From the NCBI GenBank assembly GCA_026122225.1, contig JANEZZ010002887.1:1240001-1304000 (forward strand): DNA of 64,000 bases, read 5' to 3'. Shown here one piece after another: positions 1-11,397 of the stretch. Positions within the stretch are counted from its first letter, which is position 1. Each line of letters begins with the position of its first letter. This DNA is from Heloderma charlesbogerti (Eukaryota; Chordata; Lepidosauria; Squamata; Helodermatidae). The translations under genes were made by a program, and so were the position numbers. The notes under the pieces were generated by a model that was not told the DNA's origin, did not search any database, and was given only the letters and a program-made list of their open reading frames with translations.

Positions 1-395
1 AGCGCAATTGTACGGTAGTTTGAACACTCTTTGGCATTGCCCTTCTTTGCAACTGGAATGTAAACTGACCTTTTCCAGTCTTGTGGCCATTGTTGAGTGT
101 TCCAAATTTGTTGGCATATTGAGTGCAGCACTTTAACAGCATCATCTTTTAGGATTTTAAATAGCTCAGCTGGAATACTGTCATCTCCGCTAGCTTTGTT
201 GTTAGTAATGCTTCCTAAGGCCCGCTTGACTTCACTCTCTAGGATGTCCAGCTCAAGTTCAGTGACCGCACTATCATGGCTATCAGGGACATTCAGATCT
301 TTCCTGTATAGTTCTTCTTTGTATTCTTTCCACCTCTTCTTAATCTCATCTGCTTCTGTTAGGTCCCTGCCTTCTTTGTCCTTTACTATGCACCT
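1..395 (-). mobile_element. BovB (RTE) LINE fragment, reverse-transcriptase N-terminal part, cut by window start
   Basis: Read on the - strand the DNA encodes IKKRWKEYKEELYRKDLN, ASGDDSIPAELFKILKD and HSICQQIWNTQQWPQDWKRS, then KKGNAKECSNYRTIA. These are hallmarks of the region just before and at the start of the BovB/RTE reverse transcriptase. The element continues beyond position 1. It is a relic and not a host gene. Confidence 0.9.
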
Positions 396-564
396 TAGAA
401 AGATAAAATGAATGATGCTTCCTCTCCCCAAAGGGGCTTTGAGTTTACAAAAATACTAATTATGTCACAACAGAACTCCTCTGTCTTTATATAATTGGCT
501 GAGTGACATAAGCCTTCAACTGAATTCAGAAATTTAGCATTTTCTGCTTGCTTATAATTTTATT

Positions 565-840
565 ATTAATGTTTTGTATTTGTATCCCACCTTCCACCAA
601 TGAGCTCAGAGTAACGTATTATTTATTTTATTTGTACCCCATGTTTCTACCAAAAATGGCATTCTGGGTGGCTAACGTACATAATATTTTTCCCTTTTTA
701 CCGTCACAACAACCCTGCAAAGTAGATTAGGCTGAGAGTGGTGACTTACCCAGTGAGCTTTATGGATGATTAGGGATTTAAACCAATGTCTCCACAATCT
801 GACACTCACTACCTCATCACTCTGGTTCTCTTCCTTGAAT
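565..840 (-). mobile_element. tRNA-derived (MIR-like) SINE, antisense
   Basis: The + strand reads as the reverse of a SINE type common in lizards: a tail motif at 572-607 (CCCACCTTCCACCAATGAGC), then ACAACAACCCTGCAAAGTAG at 708-727, then the degraded tRNA-like head near 780-830. It is old and diverged. Subfamily uncertain. Confidence 0.55.
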
Positions 841-904
841 ATTAAGTTAGAACAATAAAACATGGAATGGATGCATGGAAGTGATTAATGGACAAAGTTT
901 TAAA

Positions 905-2160
905 AAACATGTAGTTATTTATTTCATTCAAAAGATTTATATCTGGCCCTTCCAATGTATACCAGGGAAGCTTACAATGATTCCATGATGAAGCAACCAT
1001 ATAAATCAGAATATACAAATGGAAACTGGCTCAGCAGATTAAAAAAAAAACTAAACAAGGCTCTGCCACATAAAATATCATCTGCTTGCCAAGGCAAACA
1101 TTTGTCAGAACAGAAACAACTTGACCAGCCGGCAGAAGATGCCAGCAAGTGAAGGGGCCAAACGAACTTCACAGGGCAAAATATCCCATAATCTAGGTGT
1201 TCTAGCTTCAATACATGTTGGGCTGTGTGCCTACTCAAGCAGCTAAACTCACATCCACTCAAATCTTCAACTTTATGAAAACATAACTTAAAACAGTAAA
1301 CAATCAATAAATGCAAGATCAATAATCTGTAAAAGGAGGAGTTATGGCAGTTGAATTGAAAGAAGGGGTATGGATGAGGTGGATGGATGAGAAATGGATG
1401 AGAAAAAAAGACAACACATGGCCAGATCTTCAAGCTGTAGCCCAGAACAGCAACAGAACCAAGCCACAGAGAAGTTTCTCCCTAAACTGAGGAACAGCTC
1501 TAACCAACAGGATTAGCAGTTCTTCCTAGATAAAATTTAACAATGCATGATAACAAGATCTGCTCGGTTGCCAACAGACTCATATGGGGAAACTAGAGCA
1601 GCTATAAATGCAGAACCTAGGAGCCAACATACGTAATAACATAATGCCCAACTGTAGAACACTTGGTGAAACCACCAAGAAGGCCCTTTCTCTTGTCTTA
1701 AATAATCATGCCTCTACCACAGCTGGGACACAAAGGGGTATCTCCATCAGATCTTAGGACTCAGGCAGGCTGGTACTGGAGGAGGTGTTCCCAGCCTTTA
1801 AAGATTGTCAAAAATTTTGAATTGTGCCTGGAAATAGATTGGCAGCCTTTGAATTGTTGCAAGAGAGGTGTCATATGATCCTATGGGCAAACCCCACTAA
1901 CACCCTTGCTGCTGCATTCTGGACCAACTGAAACTTCCAAAGACTCTTCAAAGGTAGCCCCCATGTAGAGAGCATTGCTGTAGTCCAATCTGAATGTAAC
2001 TATGGGATGTGTTACTTTGGCCAGGTCTGAACTTCTCAAGAACAGGCAACATCACTTAGAGGCATCTAAGAAGTTACTCTAATTGTTCTCAGGCTGGCAA
2101 GGCTTGTCTGTGATGTTCTTTTTGAACAGGACCTAGCAAGTTATAGGTGCTTTAAAATAA
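905..2160. repeat. Unclassified LINE-like dispersed repeat, copy 1 of 3
   Basis: It begins near 920 with a motif like TTATATCTGGCCCTTCCAAT and ends near 2,160. Its 1,900-2,030 part (GCTGCATTCTGGACCAACTG, then TAGCCCCCATGTAGAGAGC and TGTAGTCCAATCTGAATGTA) also appears, diverged, at 57,130-57,540 or 60,655-61,340. I recognise this text as very common in lizards but cannot assign a superfamily. No open frame of note. Confidence 0.6.
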
Positions 2161-2246
2161 ATGAATCAACTCTTCCCCAGAAGGAAATATTGGAGAATTC
2201 TCATGTTAGCATTATGTTTGCATGAAGGCTGTAGGCAAATGTTACC

Positions 2247-2251
<5 letters not shown>

Positions 2252-2317
<66 letters not shown>
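2252..2317. repeat. (AT)n followed by (GA)n microsatellite
   Basis: Fifteen AT units followed without a break by about seventeen GA units. Confidence 0.97.
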
Positions 2318-2318
<1 letters not shown>

Positions 2319-2344
2319 ACACGCATCTACATGCATGCATGCCT

Positions 2345-2545
2345 ATATATGCTCTGATACTTCCAGAATATGCTGGTGAGTACCAGTTGCTGGAGAACAT
2401 GAGCAGAAGGGTGCTCTTGCATTCATGTCCTGCTTGTGGGCTTCCCAAAGGCATCTGGTTGGCTACTGTAGAAAGAGGATGCTGGACTAGAGAGGCCTTT
2501 GATCTGATCCAGCAGGGCCCTTCTTTTGTTCTTATGCTCCTGTGA
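2345..2545 (+). mobile_element. CR1-like LINE 3' end
   Basis: It contains the motifs ATGTCCTGCTTGTGGGCTTC, GGTTGGCTACTGTAGAAAGA and ATGCTGGACTAGAGAGGCC, then GATCCAGCAGGGCCCTTCTT. The same ending occurs at 18,480-18,695 and 36,850-36,920, and in antisense at 41,155-41,675 and 61,985-62,330, so this is one family with five pieces in the window. Confidence 0.7.
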
Positions 2546-4526
2546 GTATATGTGTTGCTAATTGGAACATAGCCTATGTATAGTCAAGCTGAGCTAGAGG
2601 TTTTTGTTTCTTACGTCAAATCTGCAATTTTATGGTGCCAATATTTCAACAGCACACTGAGGCATGAATTAATCCAAATTATGCTTGGCAAGGTCTTCTG
2701 GGGGGGTGTCTCTCTGCTTCTGTTTTCCACCTACCAAGGTACCTGTGTATTTCCCCTAAGGATGGAGACGGTTCTGAGTAACAGCTTGCTTCCATATTTT
2801 CAAAAATAGGGGATCAATCATTGTTTGTTTGTTCCTCCCTGCAGTCCCAGGTGCAGCCTAAGACCATCACATCACCTGGTAGACCTTATTTGAATGTCTG
2901 CAACCTCTACCTCCTGCATTTCATCCTAAGACTCTCACCATGCAGACTTCCTTAAGTCAATAGAGTCACCCTTTTCTCTTCCGTCTTCCCTCTCCTCCCA
3001 ACTGTTTTTTGTAATAATTTGTCTGATTAAGAGATCTGGAGATCTCAAAAACTTTGGTAACTTGGCCTAGTATCCAAATATGGATTTGGTATTGTTTTTA
3101 TGGCCAACATGGCTACCTTTGCTTTTCAAGAATGCTTAGGGGCAGACAGCAAGCAAAATGGGAGTGTGCTGAGAAGCATTCCAAGGCAGAACACAATGCC
3201 TTGATCAGATAATCCACTTGAGGAGGCCTTAATCCACTACCGCACATGATCTCTAGTACACAAAGACAGAAGCTGAGGACACACTCACCAGGGTTTTATG
3301 TTCTCTGCAAGAATCCTCAAGTAGGCCACAGGTAACAGCAGCTATATCTCAGCCCAACGGAGAGGGTATACACTCTCTCCTACCTGAACTCTTACATCTG
3401 CTTAAAATGTTATTTATGCATGTAACAATGCTACAAACTGAATGGAAGGATTTCCTACTTCTGTACCCAATTGAAGAGACAAGTACTTCCATCACATTTC
3501 TGAAGTTTTTGAAAGAATTGCTACAAAGAAAAGTTCTGGGCATTGATGCAAACAAACTTGTAAGCCGGGAAACACACTGATTTAAGATGTCTGTTAACTG
3601 GACTGACTTGCAAACATATTGCAACCTTTCCAATTCCCACAGCTTGAAAGTTTGGTTTGTTTTTCTACCAACAAGTTGGTCCAGTGAAAGATATCATCTA
3701 ATCTTGCTTTGACTCTCCAGTGCCAATGTACCAACAATAATTGTATGTACATACCAAAGAAGCCAGACCTATTATTGTTGCAGTGTACAATGACATTTTT
3801 GCTTCTTCCACCCCATAGCCCAGTAAAATCACACTTCCTCCTCTTTCCTTCATGACAGAACAAGCGTTAATAATTATTTACAATCAATGTTCAGATCCTT
3901 TATTTCCAACTGCCAAGGCACCCATCATTCTCACCTCAAGTATTATTCTGACAAGGCTTAAAGCCAAGCTAAATGTGCTGGCAGCAACCATATTTGTTTA
4001 ATCACATATAAAGCAAAGAAGGGGTCTTGTTTTAGCAGCAAAAGGGGTGCATGGGAGAGGAGAGCTGAACCCTCACACACCTTACCTCTACATACTCTGC
4101 CGCCCTTCCCCCAGCCCAGCTCTCTTCCAGTATGTCTGAGGCAAAAAGAAGTTTGGGCAACCACCAAAGGGAGGAGATAGAGTGGGAGAGAGGGTTCAAC
4201 TCCTCACTCCCATACACCACTTTTGATGTTAAAATCAGACCCCTCAAGCTCTCCCTCCCCACACACACACTTTATGCATGAACCAGGCCATCGGCATCCC
4301 TTCTAACTTGGCTCTAAGCCAACAACAATGAAAACTGCTGAGGCCAAATGACAGAGGCACTTGCCAACATTTCCCACAATACCTTGGCAACATGACAAAC
4401 ACCTGCCTCAGGCAAGAACCTCTAGGGGTAAGGAGCCTCTTTGTTCAATCATTATGGATTGTTTAATGAATACTGCCCTGTTCTGAATGGCAGCTGCTGA
4501 GAGGTTAGCTGGCTAGTGACAGACAG
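2546..4526. other. Intergenic, no gene seen
   Basis: Long frames here (for example on the - strand at 3,349-3,863) do not resemble any protein family I know and carry no splice or codon pattern of a gene. No clear repeat boundaries were seen. A short (CA)n tract lies near 4,260. Confidence 0.6.
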
Positions 4527-4705
4527 CCTGATATGGTGGTTAAAGGATTGGGCTTAGCTGTAGGAGATCCAGGTTCAAATTCCTGCTGAGCTTTCCAGGA
4601 GGCCTTGGGCAAATCATGATCTCTCAGTCTAGCTTAGTTTACAGGGTTGTTATAAGCATCCTCCCAGCTCCTTGGAGGATGGGACAGATAAAAGAGTAAC
4701 AATTA
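4527..4705 (+). mobile_element. tRNA-derived MIR-like SINE, sense
   Basis: The tRNA-like head reads ATGGTGGTTAAAGGATTGGG with a B-box-like GGTTCAAATTCC at 4,572-4,583. A core follows (GGCCTTGGGCAAATCATGAT), then the tail CTCCTTGGAGGATGGGACAG. Two polymerase III boxes and a LINE-like tail define a tRNA SINE. Confidence 0.75.
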
Positions 4706-5079
4706 ACATGGCTATTCTATTCAGAATTACAACACAAATATAAAATGACAACTACAGTCCACTGGCAGTATTTGCAGTTAACACACCTTTTAACATCTAT
4801 TTTTAGTCCATCAACCCTTAGTGCTTCTGCAACCCCGGAAAGATTAGAATTAATTTCTTTACCACACATTAACAGGGCTACATTAACAATTTAGCTATAT
4901 AAACAATTACTAGATATGGCTAAGTTTGATAGGCAGGTCATTAGAGAGAAGTGAAATGGGGAACTGGAACATCCCATACTTCAAAGACAACGGAAGATTG
5001 TCCTTGCCTCTGTGTGTTACATTTCTCTTGATTTGAAATTAAAATTAATACAAGAGACTTTGTTTTTCCATACTCATTG

Positions 5080-5632
5080 GGACACCAGATTGTCCTTTTA
5101 GAAAAAACATATCCACAAGTACCAAATGTCAGCATTGTGGTATGGATTTTCCATCACTCTCCCAAATGATGTGGGTATGTCCTATGGTGGCTCCTTTTTG
5201 GATGGATATATTTATATGTATTGATTTTGTATTTGAAAAATTGCTGAAATTTACGGTTTATGTGGTTTTGAATTATATTCCTGTACTCTGGGATGTATCA
5301 GATGGTCAACAAAAGTGGATTTTTGGAGCATTCATGGTAGCAAAATGACCTATACTTCAAAACTGGAAGTCCAAGAACACACCATCGACTCTTCAATGGA
5401 CAGAAGATTTTACTGCCTTTTCTATATTTGAACGTGCAGCTTACTACAGACAGCAGTCTCCAGATATATATTTGGCTATTTGGTCATCATACACTGATAT
5501 GTATGAGTATCAATTATAGCTTTGATTTGTCTTTGAATGTGTTTCAACTTAGTCCCAACCCCCTCCCCCTATTTTATTTGTATTGTGTAAAGAGAGAAAA
5601 ATCTAATAAAATATTAATAAAACTATTTTAAT
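5080..5632 (+). mobile_element. L1-like LINE, 3' end of ORF2
   Basis: The translation includes a CCHC-type knuckle (CQHCGMDFPSLSQMMWVCP) followed by PFW, as in the L1 ORF2 C-terminus. Another frame gives LQNWKSKNTPSTLQWTEDF and RAAYYRQQSPDIYLAIWSSY, ending at a TAG near 5,518. AATAAA-type signals follow at 5,605-5,625. It is 5'-truncated and frameshifted near 5,346. Confidence 0.75.
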
Positions 5633-5661
5633 GGCTATTTACAGCTCATGTCATATAGACC

Positions 5662-5796
5662 CAGGGTGGACAGAGAATAGTTTTCCAGCTGTTTTTGACT
5701 TTGACTCCCAGCATTCTGGATCATTGGCCCTGCTGGTAGGGGCTTCTGGGAGTTGAGGTCCAAAACATCTGGAGATCCTACCTTCTGTCCACCCTG
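5662..5796. repeat. Foldback MITE with CAGGGTGGACAGA ends
   Basis: The left end CAGGGTGGACAGA is matched by the right end TCTGTCCACCCTG in inverted orientation. The arms carry CTCCCAGCATTCTGG and TTCTGGGAGTTGAGGTCCAA, a text shared with other foldback copies in the window. Confidence 0.7.
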
Positions 5797-6106
5797 ATCT
5801 AGGCTACCAGTCTCAAACTGTTTACTACAGAGTTAATTGAACCAAACTACTGAAGCCATAGATAACAAAACCGCAAGGCCGTCTATTAGGTCACTGAAGA
5901 TGGAACCAAGCAGGCAAGGTATCTTGTATGTTGCACTCTGGAATGTTGGTGGATACGAAAGGATTCATTTCATTCTTGATTTTCTGGAGCTCCTTTACAA
6001 CAGGAGTGTGGACGTGTGGGTAAAGAAAAATTACTGCCACCCACCTTGCACTCATGGGACAGAGTTGGCTACAAAAATAATCATGCTGATTCACTCAACT
6101 AGTGAA

Positions 6107-6185
6107 GGGCTGCAGTAGCTCAGTAGCAGGGCACATGCTTTGCAAGTAAAAGGTCCCAATGGTCTGATTTGGTATACAGCAACTC
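6107..6185 (+). mobile_element. tRNA-derived SINE head fragment
   Basis: GGGCTGCAGTAGCTCAGTAG and CATGCTTTGCAAGTAAAAGG match a tRNA-Ala-like A box and anticodon arm, but the B box (CCCAATGGTCTGATTTGG) is decayed. It has no intact cloverleaf, so it is a SINE relic and not a tRNA gene. Confidence 0.6.
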
Positions 6186-6228
6186 CCTATATTCACAAGC
6201 ACACAGATTTTTGTTGTTGTATCTCAGT

Positions 6229-6310
6229 CTTCCCTAACCTGGTGCCTTCTAGATGTGCTGAACTACAGTTTCCATGATCTCCAGCCAGCATGGCCATTTC
6301 CTAAACATTA
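6229..6310. repeat. Foldback-type repeat fragment
   Basis: CTTCCCTAACCTGGTGCCTT then CCAGCCAGCATGGCCAT, the left arm of the family best preserved at 40,478-40,614. Confidence 0.6.
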
Positions 6311-7098
6311 GTACATTGAGCAGCACCACAACCTACTTGTTAAACTCACACACATTTTTTTTAAGAAACTCCTTGAAGTTTGGGGATGGGAGAACAGTTA
6401 TTTGAAAAAGCACCATCAAGCACACATGTGCACATGCACCCATGCAAAGAGATGCATAGAACACCCCTTGTGTACATGAATGAATGGGAGCTTGCTGCAC
6501 CAGGGCCAAAGACCATGAAGCACTTTGGACATTAAAACTGCCATATCTATTATTCATAGTTACTCAACATTTCATCTAAATGTTTCCTTTTCTTTGTGGT
6601 GATAGCTATGCTGATTGCCAGCTTGGCACTACCAACAAAAGCTGCTTTTCTCTGGGGTTTTGTTTAAATGCATCATAAATTTTGAATGGTAGTAGATGAA
6701 AGAGGTGTCATTTTGCTTTCACTCTCCATCCTGTTGCTTATATCCTGCACTCTATTTCCTTGTCATTTGTAATAACTTCATTGCTTTGACAGACAGATTT
6801 TCATTTTCAAGAAAAGCCATTCCATCCTGAAGATGAGGCAACAATTGAATTGGCCTTTAATATCTACAGGTGGTGTGGAAACCAGAGAGACAGGTATTTG
6901 TGAAGTATATTCATGTAAGGGCTGAAACTTCTTTTTAAATGGCATCTCTATAATATCTCTATAATGGGAGGGGATTAAGTGTTCCCCACCTCCCAAGTAA
7001 GATGTCTTTTAAGTGAGGTGACTATAGTCCCAAGCTGCATGTATCCAGGTGTTGTTTACCTGAATACCATTCACAGAATAAAAGAGAGTTTAGATATA

Positions 7099-7308
7099 GG
7101 GTGCTTCCAGATGAGGCTTTTATGGCACCATTGCCCTGCCACATTCATAGAAGTTTACTGGGACTCCAGACAACATTACCTTCTACTTGTGATCCTCGGA
7201 TGCCTTCTTACTACTTCTTCTGTCTTTTTCCTTAACACAGAAAACCCGTTAAGGAGAAAAAGATGATCAGCTGCACAATGCCATCTGATTGCTAGCCTGG
7301 AAGCACCC
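7099..7308. repeat. Short hAT-like MITE, family K copy 1
   Basis: 210 bp with inverted ends GGGTGCTTCCAGATGAGGC and (right) CTGGAAGCACCC. Copies 2 (7,498-7,700) and 3 (16,569-16,910) share the ends and the interior TTCTTCTGTCTTTTTCCTTA. No transposase is present. Superfamily assignment is by end sequence only. Confidence 0.75.
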
Positions 7309-7497
7309 CTAGGAATACTTTGAACTTAGTCCCTTCCAATGATCTCCCAAAACTGCTCCATCCACCATCTGTTGCTTTCAGAATGCCATCTTTGGATTGC
7401 AGAGAGACGGGTGTGAGCCCCCAGTTACTGCTTGTCTTCCATACAAAGAAAAACACTTGTAGAGTCCCAATGCTCCTTGACCTCCCAGTGATCATTT

Positions 7498-7700
7498 GTG
7501 CTTCCAGACAAGGCTTTTATTGTGCAATTGCACTGCCTCATTCATGGAATTTTGTCTTCAATTTGTAGCCCTCTTTTGTTTTCTTACTGCTTCTTCCATC
7601 TTTTTTTTCTTACCAGGAAAAAAGCTCTCAAGGAAGAAAAGATAGAATAACTACACAATGCCTTTTAAACGTTAGTGCTAGGAGCCTTCCATCTGGAAGC
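7498..7700. repeat. Short hAT-like MITE, family K copy 2
   Basis: 203 bp, only 189 bp after copy 1 and in the same orientation. Ends GTGCTTCCAGACAAGGC and CATCTGGAAGC; the interior shares AAGGAAGAAAAGAT with copy 3. Confidence 0.75.
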
Positions 7701-8119
7701 AGATCCACAGTCTGAGAATCTAGGCATAACTAGCAAGTCTAAAAACATGAGCTTTATTACTGCTATGTGACTAGCTGGATGACAGAGTGCTATAAATTCT
7801 GGGCTGGACTATAATAAGTAGTTTTGAAAGAACTGCAGATTATTTTTCTCCTGTTCTTTCCAAGGAACTCTGGTTTGCATGAAAAGAACAAGGAAGTAAA
7901 TTCAGTGCCAAAGAGCCTTCTCAACTCTTTTTAATTGTCCACTGCCTCCTTGGACAGTCTCTGACCCTCAGCTCACTCAGGCACTAGGCAAGATGAAGGG
8001 GAGGGGGTGTATGTTAATAAATAACCTGTTTCAAAGTATACAACTAGCAAAAGAAGTTAAATCTTTTCAAAGGATCAGTAATTTTGTTTCATGTGAATTA
8101 CACAGAGAGGCTTGCTTAA

Positions 8120-8205
8120 GGCTGCAATCTTATACCCACTTATCAGGTAGTAAGACCCATTGAATCCAGTTGGGCTTACTTCTGAGTAGATATGTAGAGG
8201 ATGGC
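8120..8205. repeat. TAGGATTGCA-type MITE
   Basis: GGCTGCAATCTTATACCCAC, then GTAAGACCCATTGAATCCAG and CTTACTTCTGAGTAGATATG, preceded by TTAA. Same family as 11,307-11,397. Confidence 0.7.
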
Positions 8206-8409
8206 ATGATAAATGCAGCAGCATTTTCAAAAGCCAACAACAGCCAGAAGAAAACAGAAGAGGTATACCCTCCAACGTTTTGCAGGTGAAAACAGGGACT
8301 CTTGCAATGCCTCTGAGCTCATGCCAAGAAACACTGTTCAAGTCCTTCCTACCCACATTGCTGAACGTTCTACTTCACATTCTTTGTGTGCTGTATTCAT
8401 TCACTCAAC

Positions 8410-8800
8410 AACCGTGAGCCCCTGCCAAAGGAAGTGAGGCGGGTGGCTACTAGGAGGAGGGCTTTTTCTGTTGTGGCACCCCGGCTCTGGAATGACCTCC
8501 CTAGTGAGGTTCGCCTGGCGCCTACATTGTACTCCTTTCGGCGCCAGGTGAAGACCTTTTTGTTTTCCCAGGCATTTTAGCTTTCTAAATTTTTATCTTT
8601 GCTGTTTTAAATCTGTATTTTAAACTCCTGTACTGCTGCTAGGTTTTATTGTGATTGTATTGTTATATTGTGGTTTTAATGTTCTATATATTTTAAATTG
8701 TTTTATTGTGTGTTGTTTGGTTTTAGTTTTTGCGAACCGCCCAGAGAGCTTCGGCTATTGGGCGGTATAGAAATTAAATAAATAAATAAATAAAATAAAA
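8410..8800 (+). mobile_element. L2-like LINE 3' end with (AAAT)n tail
   Basis: A frame encodes RRRAFSVVAPRLWNDLPSEV and SFRRQVKTFLFSQAF, the usual C-terminus of L2-type ORF2. The 3' UTR ends GAACCGCCCAGAGAGCTTCG then GGGCGGTATAGAAATTAAAT and an AAAT tail. The same tail recurs in antisense at 25,635 and 53,560. Confidence 0.85.
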
Positions 8801-8900
8801 CTGCTTGTCCTCCACTGATATAAATGCGGGGGGGGGAGCAGTATCCGTTTCTTTGGTGAAGGATACTAGAAAAGCGCAGTTGTTCTACAATATGTTTTCA

Positions 8901-9058
8901 AGCCTCCCCTAACCTGGTGTCTCCCCTGATGTGTTGGAGCTCCATCACCCTCAGCCAGCAGGGTCAGGAAAGCAGGCTCAAAGGATATCCCACCTTGAGC
9001 ACCAATTCTGGATGGAAAGATGGGATATACATTTAATAAAATTAATAAATAAACAAAA
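8901..9058. repeat. Foldback fragment followed by a SINE/LINE tail
   Basis: 8,901-8,970 resembles the foldback left arm (CCTCCCCTAACCTGGTGTCT). 8,985-9,058 is a tail (ATCCCACCTTGAGCACCAAT, GATGGGATATACATTTAATA) of the MIR-like SINE type. Confidence 0.55.
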
Positions 9059-9574
9059 TACCTCAACCATGGCAGTGTGTGAATTGGTGGACTATGCACT
9101 GCATAGTGCCTTAGTGTTCATGCACATATGTTGACACAATGCATCAAGTGAAGAATGACAAGTTTAGCAACCCAAACTACAAAAATTAACAAGACAATCC
9201 TCCAGCCCCAAAGGCAAAAATAGAAACAGTGGTTTTCCAAGGGCAGGAAACAGGCAATAGTGACTGTCCTTATTCACAGGGACAACTGGAGCCCATACAT
9301 GGAACAGAACAATGTTCTGAACATGTTCATATTTAGGCTAGCATGTCCATAGTACTGAAATCAATGACAGAATCCCATTGATCAGTGGCCAAATCCCTTT
9401 GATGAAGAGACTAGAATGCCTTCCATTATTGTGACCAAACAAGACAAACACTTCCCACCAGCCGTGTATTTTGGCCTGCCAGGTGCAAGACAGCCTATCT
9501 GTTTGTGAAATCTCAGGCAAAAAACAACAGCAACAAGGAGGTTTACCAAGCGCCTGGTAAGATGCCATATGAAG

Positions 9575-9830
9575 CTGGTTGGTTACCTTGAGGTCACTGG
9601 GTCATAATTTGTGCAGGTCTGGACTAGGGAGATCTGAGTTTCCATGTTGAGGCAGAAAACATAGAACATGACCCTGGGCTACTTATCTCTCAATCTAGCC
9701 TTGTTGTTCAGTCGTTCAGTCGTGTCCGACTCTTCGTGACCCCATGGACCATAGCACGCCAGGCCTTCCTGTCTGGGAACCCCCATATATGTGCCTGAAG
9801 TCCCTTGGAGAAAGGGTAGAACATTTATTT
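9575..9830 (+). mobile_element. MIR-like SINE split by a BovB 3' fragment
   Basis: The 5' part (GGACTAGGGAGATCTGAGTT, then TCAATCTAGC) and the 3' part (ATATATGTGCCTGAAGTCCC, GGAGAAAGGGTAGAACAT) flank an unrelated BovB tail at 9,701-9,777. Confidence 0.55.
9701..9777 (-). mobile_element. BovB LINE 3' terminus, heavily 5'-truncated
   Basis: TCAGTCGTGTCCGACTCTTC then GACCCCATGGACCATAGCAC and GCCAGGCCTTCCTGTC, the same text as 42,064-42,135 in the long BovB copy and in the same antisense orientation. Confidence 0.9.
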
Positions 9831-9965
9831 ACTTATTACAGGCATTTCTATACCATCATTCAAATTCCCAGCATGGTTTACATTACAAAGAAAATATAGC
9901 AAAAGAGTTAAAATAAAAAAATACCAACATAAAAACTAGTAAGGCAGTATATCTCAAAGCAGCTA
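9825..9965. repeat. Fragment of an unclassified LINE-like repeat
   Basis: GGCATTTCTATACCATCATT and CAGCATGGTTTACATTACAA resemble the beginnings of the repeats at 57,130 and 905. AT-rich. Confidence 0.45.
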
Positions 9966-10039
9966 GAAACTGTCGAGAATCAAAATTAAGATGAAAATAC
10001 TTGAGAAAATAAAAAGTCTTTGGCGACAGGTAACAACAT

Positions 10040-10377
10040 AGGTACCAGCCGGGCAAACCCCCTCCTGTGCCACCTTGTAGGCAGCGTGGATCGTGGATTG
10101 GCCCCACGCTGGTAAGAGCAGCACGGAGCAGCAAAAACAGGGCATTCCTGGGGGTAGAGAAGTTGGAAATCCGGTATGCCACATACTACATGTCGTCCAG
10201 CCGCCGCTTCCCACGCCCCGAGGTCCTACAGCTCTAGACAGCCAAAATTGGCTGTCTAGCCATGAAAGTAGGGCTGGAGGAGTGAGGAGATCTGCTCCTC
10301 ACCACTCCTCCCACCCTGCACTGGATAGGCGGTTGCCCCTGGGGTCAGGGGCAACCGTGGAACTTGATAGGATTGCT
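10040..10377 (+). repeat. GC-rich dispersed repeat, family Z copy A
   Basis: Aligns with the reverse complement of 34,845-35,272 over most of its length. Shared text includes CTTGTAGGCAGCG, then GGAGCAGC, and the end CCCTGCACTGGATAG. It has an internal near-palindrome at 10,236-10,259 (TAGACAGCC...GGCTGTCTA) and an inverted pair GGTTGCCCCTGGGGTCAGGG / GCAACC near 10,331-10,358. No transposase and no known name. Confidence 0.65.
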
Positions 10378-10439
10378 CCCTTAATAAGCCAAGGTATGCA
10401 CAAGTCTTGTGCCTGTGCATTCTGTCCTTGTACAGAGTC

Positions 10440-10775
10440 TACCTCTTCCCTCCTTCCTTCTCAGTGTAGCACAATAAGCTAGGAAGTCTTCAGTTAATTA
10501 TAGTTTCCCATTTTGTCCAAACTGGGAAACTAGGGTTACCAGGTTTGGAACAATCTTAAACCATGGTTTGAAGTTGGTTTAAAATCGTGCCTTGTTCAAA
10601 ACCTTGTATAACCAACATTTCTCAGTTCAGACATAATGGGAAATTATGGTTAACTGAAGACTTCCCTCCAGGGATAATTGTGGCATACCACAAGGGGAGG
10701 AGAGAATGGGAGTGTGTGTGACACAAGCCTTGTTCATATCTCAGCTTATGTTTGTCTGAACCAGGCCCTTGTCTA
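10440..10775. repeat. Dispersed repeat with CCATGGTTT motifs, copy 1
   Basis: Shares AACCATGGTTTGAA, TCATATCTC(A/T)GCTTAT and a GGAAA...GTT(A/G)ACTGAAGA-type stretch with 25,770-26,060. Internal inverted pieces (TTTCCCATTTTG / CATAATGGGAAA) suggest a foldback DNA element. Confidence 0.5.
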
Positions 10776-11306
10776 GAGGATTGGTAGCAGCTGATCTAGT
10801 GGACAGATTCTGTATTGTATAACAGTTCATGTTCACATGCCAGAAGACTGTAAAGAAAAACTAATAATATGAAGGCAGAGGAATTTCAGTCACAACCAAA
10901 CATTACTTCACATTAAATGTTCTACATCTATAACAAATAATATTGCAGGTCAGCACACAGTAAACATTTGTTGCAAATCCTGTTTTTAGAGATATCTTTT
11001 GATACGGTAAGTGCAAGTGTTACCCAGGGTTTTGTTTTCTTGGAACAAGGTTACTGACTGACCAGTCTTTCGTGATATGCAGTTTATTTACACATGTATA
11101 CAGACTGAGTATAAGTGGAGGTGGACAGCATTAGGTTTCTAGTAAGCACCTTAAAGATGCTTCCAAAGCTCAGCTAACCACTCAGACTCCTCAGCCTGAT
11201 CTTGTCTGAGTCTCTCTCAGCTACAATGCTTATCTCAAAAAATTGCACCTTCTTCACAAAAGCTTTGATGACATCATCTCCTGCAAGGGGTGGGGGTGGA
11301 GGCTAA

Positions 11307-11397
11307 AGCTGCAATTCTATGAACACTTTCCTTGAAGTAAGCCCCACTGAACACAATGAGCACTTACTTCTGAGAAGACATGAATAGGATTGCACTG
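11307..11397. repeat. TAGGATTGCA-type MITE flanked by TAA
   Basis: 91 bp flanked by TAA on both sides (11,304-11,306 and 11,398-11,400). Ends AGCTGCAATTCTAT and ATAGGATTGCACTG; interior GAAGTAAGCCCCACTGAAC. A 3-bp TAA duplication fits PIF/Harbinger. Confidence 0.75.

Noticed and set aside
6107..6185. tRNA-Ala gene
   Set aside because: The B box and T arm are lost and no cloverleaf closes, so it is a SINE head relic.
10093..10482. 129-codon frame as a small gene
   Set aside because: It lies in GC-rich repeat family Z, and the corresponding frame is not kept in copy B.
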